Made by a program: the position numbers and the translations under genes. The notes under the pieces were generated by a model. The model was given only the letters and a program-made list of their open reading frames with translations, had not been told where the DNA came from and did not search any database. This document shows positions 1 to 9,340 of a DNA stretch of 64,000 nucleotides, in pieces. Each line of letters starts with the position of its first letter. The first letter of the stretch is position 1. The stretch is from Echria macrotheca (Eukaryota; Ascomycota; Sordariomycetes; Sordariales; Schizotheciaceae), in contig MU839838.1 in NCBI GenBank assembly GCA_030411725.1, positions 1,351,796 to 1,415,795 on the forward strand, given 5' to 3'.

Positions 1-3000
1 CTCCAGACAGCTGAGTTCCGTTCGGGCCGGCAAACGTGGTCAGCCCGTCGGGGAGAGACGACACAAAGTTCCAGGCATTGGCGGCGCGGAGAGCGTCTTC
101 AATCTCCGAGTCCGGGACGGTTTCGTCATCCGACTCCAGATCGACGCCTAGGGCAATGTTCTCTCTGATCGTCCCCTGGAAAAGAGTTGGCTCCTGCTGC
201 ACCAGGGAGACGATGCGCCGATATAGGCGGGGGTTGAGTTCAGTCAGTGCGTCCTCGGAAATGCGAATAGCTCCCGTCGACGGGTCGTAGAAGCGCTCAA
301 GGAGCGAGACAACGGTCGATTTGCCACACCCCGAGGCCCCGACTACGGCCAAAAACTGGCCTTTTTGGATGCTTAGGTCCACACCTTTGAGAACGGCCGC
401 ATCAGGCCGCAGCGGATAAGAGAAGCGGACATGGTCGAGCTCGATAGGACCGCCGGCCGCCGGTGCGTTGTCATGATTTAAAGGCGTCTGTTGGACGACG
501 GGCTGCAGCTGGTTAAGCCAAAACAAATAATTAGCGGCGTTTGTGCCCTTGGACATGCCTGTGACGCGTTAGCTACCTGCAGGAATGGGCGCCAAGGAAA
601 CTCACTGGTCGAGAACATGAACAGCTGCGAAGTCGCCTGTCCAGAGAAGAAAACGCCCATGAATGTCACGAAAAAGTCGTACATTGTCAAGTCTCCAAAT
701 GACACGAGCCGCGATCCATACCACCACCCCAGCGCGAGGAACCAGTACTCGATCGACTGGGTGAAGGCGAACCAAACCATCATGCTGCACATCGGTCGGA
801 TTGAACTGGTCACGGCATGATCCAGCTCGTCTGTGTACTTCTTGAGAACAGATTCTTCGATTGCCAAAGAAGAGACGGTCCGGATGGCGGCAATGGCTTC
901 CGACGCAATCGCAGCGCTGCGGGAGTGCCGTTTGGACACCTCATGGTCCAACTTGACGTCGAATCGGACCTTGAGGTATCCCGCGCCGATCATCGGAGGG
1001 AGTCCGGCAAAGACAACCACCAGACCCAGGTTCCAGCTGTAGGCAATACCCAGGACGCTGCAGACCAGCACGTTGAGGATTGCGATGAAGATGAGACCAA
1101 TGTTCGTTCCCATCAGCTCGAAGATGGACTGAGTATCCGAGTCAATGCGGCTGGCGAGTGCGCCAGTGTTGTTTTCCGGACGATCGAAGAACTGAAGGTC
1201 CTGCCTGAGAATGTCATCCAAAAACCGGCGGCGAATTTTGTGGGAGAGGGTCTGTTTTTGTTAGTATCTCGGTTATCGCACTGACTATTCCGTGTAATTT
1301 CGTACCTGGGCAATGATGTTGGTTGCGTATCCGAGCAGGAAATATGCCACAAATAGTCCGGCGGCGAGGACAATGAACATGGAGGCAAAGAAGTTGCCGC
1401 GATCGACCATGGCCTGTCCCGTGAGAGTAAATACGTCCATGACCTCTGCCAAGAGGAGAGCCTGAGCAGGGAACGCGGCGCCTGGTTTTACAACGTCAAC
1501 AGATACAAGAGTGCCTCATATGTACTCGACTTACAGGCTAGCAGACATCCAATGGCAGTAACGATGAATGCCCACTTCAGCTCGGGATTCTCAACAGCGA
1601 GTCTCTTGACAACCACCAAGAAGCCCTGTTGCTTATACTTGCTGTAGTCATCTCGCTCCCTCTGCTCTTCCAGACGCTTCTGGTCGCTGGTTGGGTACCG
1701 TGTCATCGTCTTGGTAGCTCGGAGGACTTTCTCTTCCCCAGAGGCACCGTCTTCCGGCTCAGAGTCGGAGGTGGAGCTGCGAGCGGAAACCGCCAAATCC
1801 TGGACTCTTACCAGGCGAGCGTACGCACCATCCATGCCGACAAGGTCCTCGTGCGTGCCCTGCTCGATAATTTTGCCTTTGGTCATCACAACGATGTTGT
1901 CTGCTTTGCGAATTGTTGCCAGCTTATGTGCGATGACAATGGTGGTGCGTCCCTCCGAGGCCTTGTCAAGAGCTTGCTGCACAATTCCCTCGGCGTGAGG
2001 ATCCAGAGCACTGGTGGCCTCGTCGAGTAGGAGAACTTTGGGCTGCGACACAACACTCCTGGCGATGGCCACCCGTTGCTTCTGTCCGCCCGAAAGCATG
2101 CCTCCCCTTTGCCCGATCTCGGTGTCGTAGCCGTCGGGAAGCTCAGAGATAAAATCGTGTGCATAAGCAATCTTGGCAGCTTCTTGCACTTGGACCATTT
2201 TCTCTTCCTTCGAAGCCTTCTCCCAGCGAGTGCCAATAAGTCCGTGGGCAATATTGTCGAACACGGAGCCTTGGAAAAGAACAGGTTCCTGCTGGACCAG
2301 CCTCACATTCCTGCGTAGCCAGTTGAGATTGAGGGTGTTGATAGGCCGACCATCAAGCGTAATGGTTCCGGAGTTCGGGTTGTACCACCTCTCCAGCAAT
2401 CCCACGATTGTGCTCTTTCCTGAACCACTTTGTCCTACAAGAGCGGTAACCTTGCCAGCCGGCACGGTGAGGCTGAAGTCTTTCAGAACTGTGACGCCAA
2501 GCCTCGTGGGGTATGCGAACGTAACGTTCTCAAACTCAATGTGACCCGACATCTCGGACGGCGAATCTCCGGATGAATCTAGGGGGTTAATCTCGGAAAC
2601 GCGGTCGATCAGCTTGAACAGTTCAACAGCGGCCGAGGCGGCTCGCGCAAATTCCATCGTGTAAGGGGCAAGGATGGTCAGATTGATAGAGCCGATGACG
2701 ACGGAGAAAAGGACCGTGAAAATGTCGCCGGGTGTATCAATATCGCCGCGGGCAAGCATGTTGATTCCCTGCCAGAACGCCAAACCAAACCCCAAGTAGA
2801 TGATGGTGTACTCGGAAGAATACAGAATACCGAGGAGCGGAGACATCTTCTTGCCGAGACGATGCGCCTCCGTCAGATATTCGTCAAATTTCTTCACCAC
2901 ACGGGCCCGAATTTCGAAAGCGTGAACTGTCCTGACGCTTGCAATGACGCCTTCGGCATACGAATTGCCTTGGGCCTGGGTCGCCAGGATCTTGGTCTCG

Positions 3001-3747
3001 AGACCGGCGGCAATGCCTGCTGTGACGGCCATAACCACAATAATGGCGGGTGCGATGCACAGGCAGATAAGTGTCAGCTTCCAATGAGTCATGAAAGCGA
3101 TAATGAAGGCCGTAACGAAAGCCGACAGCCCCTGGAAGGTGAGGCCGAACTTCTCCGAGATGCCATTTTGGATGAGCCGCCCATTGGATGTGGCCTGCGT
3201 AGCGACCGAACCACCGGTTCCCAGGTCGTAATATGCAATCTCTTGGCTGAGGGCAGCCTTGAGATAATCATGTCGGATGTTGCGAGCGATGCGGTAGCCA
3301 GCGTATGTGAGGAGTACATTGTAGAGATACGATAGAACCAGTCTCCCGATGCCGAGATAGACGAAATACAGACTGCATCTCTCATTAGCTAGTGTCTCGA
3401 AACATGTATCCACCTTCATACGCGAGAGTGCCTGCATCTTGGCGGAAGTCGTGCGGGGACGAGATGCCCGACGAATAATTCGCAATTGACGTGACGAATT
3501 CGCCGAAAATAAGGTTCTGCAGAGAAATTCCGGCACCAGACGCTATGGCTGCAATTACAGCGACGCCTTGGAGCGAGTATTCAAAAGTGCCAGCAAAGGT
3601 GAAGATACGCTGGTAGATGTTAGTTGCACACAGTGAAGAACAGAAGGGAAGACTCACCCAGTACGCGCTCCACGCATCTTCTTCATCTTTCTTGGCTCCA
3701 TCAGACACGGTTTCTTTGTCCTCGGTCGCGGCTGCCGTTGGAGCCAT
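1..3747 (-). CDS. ABCB-type multidrug (MDR/P-glycoprotein-like) ABC transporter, 3' end cut off by window edge
   Basis: Full-size ABC exporter with TMD1-NBD1-TMD2-NBD2 order, predicted to use ATP to export hydrophobic compounds across the plasma membrane. Exons read 3747-3658, 3609-3422, 3372-1535, 1481-1306, 1251-606 and 558-1 (minus). Splicing joins TLA to LYFVYLGIGR in the first membrane domain, a typical family reading. The introns are 47-54 nt GT-AG. NBD1 has GQSGSGKST, LSGGQKQR, LLLDEATSALD and an H-loop IAHK. NBD2 has Walker A GASGCGKST and Q-loop QEPTLFQG; the window ends just before the rest of its signature. About 1,165 residues are visible and roughly 120 are missing. The start MAPTAAATEDK at 3747 gives the usual short acidic N-terminus before the first membrane segment. 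It is transcribed divergently from a Zn2Cys6 regulator 346 bp away, which may control it (inference). The family assignment is secure; the substrate is unknown. Confidence 0.93.
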
Positions 3748-4093
3748 GGTGGGGGGTCGGGGCTGTGACAGCTGCGATGAGTGGTCGAGGAGAAGAACAA
3801 GCCGCCATGACGAGAAAAAGGAGATGAAGGTTCTTAAGATTCGTGACGACAAATCTGTAACTTGGCGCCAAGATGCTTGGTTTTTGGTGTTTGGCTGCCT
3901 TCGACACGCAAGCCCGCCGGGGTGAACGGGTCTCGGCGGGCGAGAAAGGGGTTCGAACAGTGGGGCTTTTTTTGTTCGTCTCCGGAATGCGCGCGTTCCG
4001 CGGCATCCGTCGACCAACATCGCTCCTTCCCGGAACCCGTTGAGCTTGTTGTTCGGGCGCGAAATCGGACGACGAGTCGCACCATTTGATTCC
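3748..4093. promoter_or_regulatory. Bidirectional promoter between ABC exporter and Zn2Cys6 regulator, with CCG/CGG inverted repeat
   Basis: This 346-bp region separates two divergent start codons. It contains an inverted repeat, CCCGCCG at 3913-3919 and CGGCGGG at 3934-3940, with a 14-nt spacer. Paired CGG triplets are the usual half-sites of Zn(II)2Cys6 dimers, so this is a candidate site for the neighbouring regulator. The repeat is visible in the sequence; its role as an operator is inference. Confidence 0.4.
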
Positions 4094-6555
4094 ATGGAGG
4101 ACAAAATGGAGATGGACCAAGCACCAGTGACTTCCTCCACCAGCGCCGTTCCCAGAGCTGCAAGTCACCACTCCGCGCCAAGACTGACGTCGCTAACATC
4201 TGAACCCCCTTCAGTGCGATGCTTGCCGGGCTCGAAAGGCAAGTATTCACGCCCAAGTTTTTGCATTCTCTTGCTAATGAGGGTTCAGATTCGATGCAAC
4301 CGTGAGACTCCATGCGCGCATTGTGTGCAAGCCAAGATCGAGTGCAGTACCAATCTCGAGGCCCGAGCCAGGGAGAAACGGGCTAGAATCCTGTTAACCC
4401 CACAATAGTAAGTCTTGAGCCCCTCGAGTCAGACAACATTCCAACGGGCTGCAGCGAACGAAAGATCGACCAACTCGACAGAAGGCTTGACGGCATTGTT
4501 CGATTACTCGAAGACATCAAAACCCAACTCGTCCCCAGCCAGCGCCTTCCAAATAACGACCCCACCCCTGGATCGACCGTCCTCTCTGTTCCTAGGCTCA
4601 CCTCGCCGGCTCCGAGTCCAGCAAGCCACAGCAACCATGCAGACACTACATCGGTCGTCGAGGGAAACTCCTCCCTCGCTGCTCATTCCACCTTTGCGAA
4701 CGACTTGCTCCGCAAGGTTGTCGACCGAGATACGAGCTTGAAGATGGACGATACCCTCGACACGCTTAGGCATCTCGTTAACGCGATGAGGCAGCAGCCC
4801 GCAGCCCAAGAGACGACGTATCCTCGTGCAAAAGCTGTGCCCTTGGCTTCAACCGTGTTACTCAAGCAATGCGAACTACCGCCCATCCAAAAAACGGTTC
4901 AAATCCTCAAGCTCGCGAAATGTCAATCTCACCCCGGCCGAGTGTGTATAATCGCTGACACCGCATAGCTGAAAAAGCAACACCCCTGGCCTGGGTGTAC
5001 GAGGTCTTCCCGGTCCACATGTTTCCCGAGACCTGCATGAGAGTGTACTTTTCTGATGACTACACCATTGCCGAATTCATCATCGTCAACTGCGGCCTAC
5101 ACGCGCTGTACTGGACGTACGTTTATCTCTGCTCTCCTCCGGATGCAGACGAGTATAGGCACTTTTCGGATCTCTGCGCCAAGAACATGGAGGTTGCTTT
5201 GTCCAGTCTGCCATTACACGTTCCAGCCACGGTCGACTACGTAATGGCTCTCCTTGCCGGCGCGTTCTACGCGACCGAGATCTCCAAGCCATCGCTGGCC
5301 TGGATACTCAACACCAAGGCGGCAGAATTATGTCAGACGCTCGGGTACCATCGAAGCGAGACATATAAGAATGACCGCGCTGAAGATGCTCGTCATAGGC
5401 AGTTCCTTTTCTGGGCAGTCTATATACTTGACAAGGGCCTCTCGCTTCGGTTAGGGCGGCCCTCGGCCCTTCAAGACTACGACATAACGGTGCCTTACCC
5501 TGCGAGCGACGACCCATATCGCAGCGCCATATGCGCCTTTACCACGCTATGGACAAAAACCGCACAGGCTCAAGGACTAGCCTATGAGCGTCTGTATAGC
5601 TCCGAGGCGCTCTCCCAGCCAGAGCATGTTCGACGGTCGCGGGTAGAGGAACTCGCAAGAAACTCGGAAGCGCTCGAAGTTTTGGCTGCCGAGACAATCG
5701 TGAGTGTTTGTTCGTTTGGCTTCCCGACCTCACACCTGACTGTTTTCGTAGAAAAAGCACGACGACTGGTGCAACAATGTAGCTGGGCCTGAAGTGACCG
5801 TGTTCCTCCACAAAGCCGACCACGTCCTCCGTCTGTCATTGCTTACCACCATTTACCGTGCAGTGCCAAACGCCGCGGGGTCTGCGACGACGTTCAGTCC
5901 CGAGTGTATTCAGGCTGCTCGAGCGACGCTCGATGTTCACCAAGAGTGTATGGCCGTCAACGAAAAAGGCAATCTGGGGCTGTTGTCATCTTACATGAAC
6001 TGGTAAGCGATATAAACCCACCTATCTAGACGACTCGGACGATCCGGGCTAACATGGGGCAGGACGATCCTGTTCTCGCCGTTCGTTCCATTCCTCGTCT
6101 TGTTCTGTCAAGTCATCGAAACCAAGGACCGCGATGACCTAAGCCGACTACATGCCTTCATCTCGTCGATTTCGGTATCCTCAGCAGCCCCTGAAAACGA
6201 GGGCACGACCAAGCTCCGGAAGCTCTTTGAGGTCCTCTGCAACATCGCATCACGCTACGTCGGCGACGCGGCCGCCCGACGTGACACTCTCGTGGACGGC
6301 AACGACCCCAGCGCAGACATGAACGACGGAATCGGCGCATATCTTGCTACACTGGGATTTCCGTCGCAAGACACCCATGACCACACCTTCGCCGAGATAA
6401 ACAGCCCTGCTGATCCGCATCAGGCAGCCGATTCGTATAGGAGCGTGAACCCGATGCTGTGGATGGGCAACGGCACCCAACTGGAGGACTGGTTCTACAG
6501 CAATCAGCAGATGATGGAGTTTCTGGACGACGGACACCCGGCGGGCATTAGTTAA
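4094..6555 (+). CDS. Zn(II)2Cys6 transcription factor with fungal-specific regulatory domain
   Basis: Nuclear regulator of about 716 aa. Exons are 4094-4159, 4215-4238, 4289-4407, 4455-4921, 4969-5699, 5752-6002 and 6063-6555. The spliced N-terminus gives the binuclear cluster RACDACRARKIRC, then NRETPCAHC and VQAKIEC, with standard C-x2-C-x6-C-x5-C-x2-C-x6-C spacing. A linker QYERKIDQLDRRLDGI follows, as usual in this family. The middle region (AWVYEVFP, then FYATEISKPSLAW and LGYHRSE) matches the fungal-specific transcription factor domain. The first two introns begin with GC rather than GT, and they flank a 24-nt exon that encodes CDACRARK. GC donors are required here, because the nearby GT sites break the frame. 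The divergent ABC transporter is the obvious candidate target (inference). Confidence 0.9.
4160..4288 (+). other. Two consecutive GC-AG introns around a 24-nt micro-exon
   Basis: Intron 4160-4214 begins GCAAGT and ends CAG. Exon 4215-4238 is 24 nt. Intron 4239-4288 begins GCAAGT and ends CAG. Both introns are phase 0. Only these junctions rebuild the Zn cluster, and in both cases the alternative GT a few bases downstream shifts the frame. Confidence 0.8.
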
Positions 6556-6644
6556 ACAGCCTTGTATCGTGTAACGCTGTTATTATCTCCTGTCTATCTC
6601 TCTTTAGTTGCGGTATTTGCAGGGCAAATTGATAATCTCCCATA

Positions 6645-6886
6645 TCAAACGGAACAGCCAGAGATGTTCTCGAGACGCGCCGGACAAGTGATTTGTTTGT
6701 AGTCAATGTTCCACCCGTTGACGTCACCCCGGGCCCAGTTCCACCTCCAATAGCAGCCACCCTGCAGATTCTGCGGTAGTGCAGCGCACTCCTCGCGGCT
6801 CTGCACGCCGCCGATAGTCTTGCCCCTTTTTTCTCCTGTCAGCTCCCCCTTTGTTTTTTCTTGGCCTGTCTCCTAGGATACAAGCC

Positions 6887-6923
<37 letters not shown>

Positions 6924-7587
6924 AAAAGAAAAAGAAAACGTACCATGACTTGCCATACTGCTGCCGACACCCATCATAGACGGGCCCGACGCCGCCGCCG
7001 GGCGTGTAGATGATGATATCGCTGGCGCCGTTGGTCGTCGTGTCGCCGCCGATATTAATCACCTGGACCTGCATCTTCTTGCCGGCCGCGGGCGTGCCCG
7101 ACCGCCACGTGAGCTCGAAGCACTTGCAGCAAGATTTCTTGTCGCGCATGATGGCGAAGCCGTACGAGAGCGTGTCGGTCACGGGGACGGGCGAGTACGT
7201 GTCGCACAGGTAGGCTGGGCCGTTCTGGCCGCAGCCGGGCGTGGCGGTTAGGCCGGCCGCGATGGAGAAGGGGTCGTTGTTTATCGTGCAGATGCGGGGG
7301 GCGCCGCTTTTTTGAGGAGAGGGGGTTAGATGATTTGACGTGACTGGAAATAAAAGAGAGAGGGAGGGAATACATCATTGTTTGGCGGTTATAGGCGCCT
7401 ACTGCGCTGCTGTCTCCGCAGGCGGGTTTGCAGCTAAATATCACGTTGTTAGTTAGGATATGTAGTGTTATTTTCGGAGAAAGGGAGAGTCATGCCAATC
7501 CCATGCTGTATAGGTCTTCCCGGAGATGGCATGGATAGGTGTTGCTGCGAGGAGCGAGGCTAGAAAGCTGGCGATCACGGGACCCAT
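6645..7587 (-). CDS. Glycoside hydrolase family 45 endoglucanase (secreted)
   Basis: Secreted endo-beta-1,4-glucanase of 231 aa. Exons are 7587-7496, 7433-7374, 7306-6944 and 6825-6645 (minus). MGPVIASFLASLLAATPIHA is a signal peptide. The mature start, SGKTYTAWDCCKPAC, is the GH45 N-terminal signature with the catalytic Asp in WDCC. Further family blocks are CCKCFELTW, GKKMQVQVINIGGD, the TPGGGVG loop with the second acidic position in SDIII, and GGCYWRWNWARGD. No cellulose-binding module is present. The first intron (7495-7434) uses a GC donor, required to read WDCC. The last intron (6943-6826) holds a 34-nt homopolymer; its 3' junction is chosen from the frame and is the least certain. Family assignment is confident from the Cys pattern and double-psi barrel motifs; activity is inferred. 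Confidence 0.85.
6888..6921. repeat. 34-nt A homopolymer inside GH45 intron
   Basis: An uninterrupted run of 34 A on the plus strand is followed by A-rich GAAAAA repeats. It lies in the last intron of the GH45 gene, where it reads as a polypyrimidine tract in the transcript. Confidence 0.95.
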
Positions 7588-8779
7588 GATGATCGTAGCT
7601 CAATACGCGGACGACTCAGGGCTATGGCGGTAGGTAGACAGCAGAGGTGTGGGAAGCTAATCACGACACCAGGGCCAGGCAGGACACGGACCAGGACTAG
7701 GGACAGACCAGGACATACTTATATGAGCAGGCAGCTATGGAGACTACATGTAATAAAGCTTACCTCGGTTTTCATCCATCGCGATCCTCCTCCACACGCC
7801 AAGCAGAACTCATATATATATCTTATCGGACTCCCAAGACTTTTTTAGGGGGGCAGAGATAGACTAATAGAAGAACCCAACAACAGACCCGGACGCCGGC
7901 TCCCAGCGCCCGGGTTCCCGTGTACCGCCCACACCGCATGGAACGCCAATATCGCCCGCTGACACGGTTTGGAGAGATATAATTCGCTCGAGCAGATATT
8001 GAGTATAATATAAACAAACACGAAACGGGGTGCTACGACCTCGGACCTGGTTACCATATTTATCTCACTGCCAATTTGTGTGGTGGGAACATGGGGATGA
8101 TAACGTGTTACCGACCAAGACTTTCAGCCGGGGCAGACAGAAGAGAGGCGCGCGATAAGCGAGGCGTATATAAAACGGCAGACCTCGGGTCTGTCTGCCT
8201 GTCATTCTTCCCCCCTGATCATGAACGGAACGGACGGAAGATTTGTTTTAATAACTACCGTACCGTCAATACTCGGTACGTTGCGCCGCTGTCAGAAAGC
8301 ATGTTGGCGCCATGGCCCGGTTTAATATCGAGCCAGGCGTCGTCACAGGGGTTCGACCAGACCCGGGTATATACTCTCCCTCCCCCACCCCCATCTTGGC
8401 GGGACGCTCGGGTCGCAACCGCGCCAATTATCAATATAGGCCCATAGGGCGCCATAAGCGGACCGTGCCGGCAACGAAAGTCGGGATGGATGTGTGGCGT
8501 TGTTGGAGAGGGTGGTTATCCGTGCTTCCAATGTGTTTGTGTTTTTTGGATCGGAGCCATAGCAGATGTACCTGGAGGCTGGCGAGAACTGTTTGACAGG
8601 TGGGACATCTACCGACGGGAGTTTATCAATTTGAAGCCGCCCGTTCGACGGCTCGGTTCGAGGTGTGGCGGTGAGGTACCTAATAAGCGAATTTGTGGCA
8701 TCAGTATCATTCATTAGACGTCTGTTTGAAAGGTCAGGTCTGCGGACTACCTACCTAATAAGGTACTTACTCCACGGCT
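7588..8779. other. Intergenic region without recognised gene
   Basis: This is the upstream region of the GH45 gene plus spacer. I see only short AT-rich stretches (TATATATAT near 7811) and GGTAC/CCTA motifs near 8680-8765. No coding frame with fungal-like composition or family motif was found. Confidence 0.6.
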
Positions 8780-9085
8780 GGCTTTGTTGTATTGCTCGTG
8801 CTCTTAGCGGATGTTGTCAAGTTGATCAGAGCCGGTGAAGGCATCATTGCGTCCAACCCAATCCGCCAATCGTGGTGAGGAGATATCAGATATTTTCTAA
8901 CCAGAACTCGTTTGACATGCACCGGGCATGGCCGGCTGAAGATCCGCGGGGTTTTGGATACGGCGAGCATAGGTGTATCGGCGAGTATCTGGCCAAGACG
9001 GAGATGATCACTGTGTTTATTGAGGCTTTCCCCTCTCGTTCCATAGATGATCGGGCAGCCCCAAGATGTAGTTCCGACGAGTGAG
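8780..9085 (+). pseudogene. Decayed cytochrome P450 fragment, CYP55 (P450nor)-like C-terminal part
   Basis: Remnant of the C-terminal part of a P450. One frame around 8822-8860 reads LIRAGEGIIASN, and after an extra base QSANRGEE. A second shift leads to SFDMHRAWPAEDPRGFGYG and then EHRCIGEYLAKTEMITVF (about 8908-9020). FGYGEHRCIG is the heme-thiolate loop with the axial Cys. The blocks GIIASNQSANR and EHRCIxEYLAKxE resemble CYP55 nitric-oxide reductases (family knowledge recalled, not searched). At least two frameshifts and the lack of the first two thirds of a P450 mark it as non-functional. It lies downstream of, and opposite to, the NLR gene. Confidence 0.72.
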
Positions 9086-9340
9086 AGGCTGAAACTCTGC
9101 TAAAGCTGCCTCTCAAGTCATGATAGCTCGTAGCAAGATCCAACGAATGCCTTAGCGTCGACATATCTCGGTCAATAAACCGTATAGTGTTGTATTGTAC
9201 GAATCAAGATATCGGGTAGATACCCAACGGTCCTGTTCTCCAAGTCCCACCAACATCGCCCATATCTTTGGCACGCATCCTTCCTGCATCTCGAGCTCAT
9301 AATACCAAATCGAATCTGCTTGACATCCAGACTGCATGGG

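Noticed and set aside
3945..3965. GGTTCGAAC resembling a tRNA B box
   Set aside because: No matching A box or acceptor stem at the right distance; it lies in a promoter.
5086..5292. Minus-strand open frame inside the Zn2Cys6 gene
   Set aside because: Shadow of the regulator's coding sequence without start context or homology.
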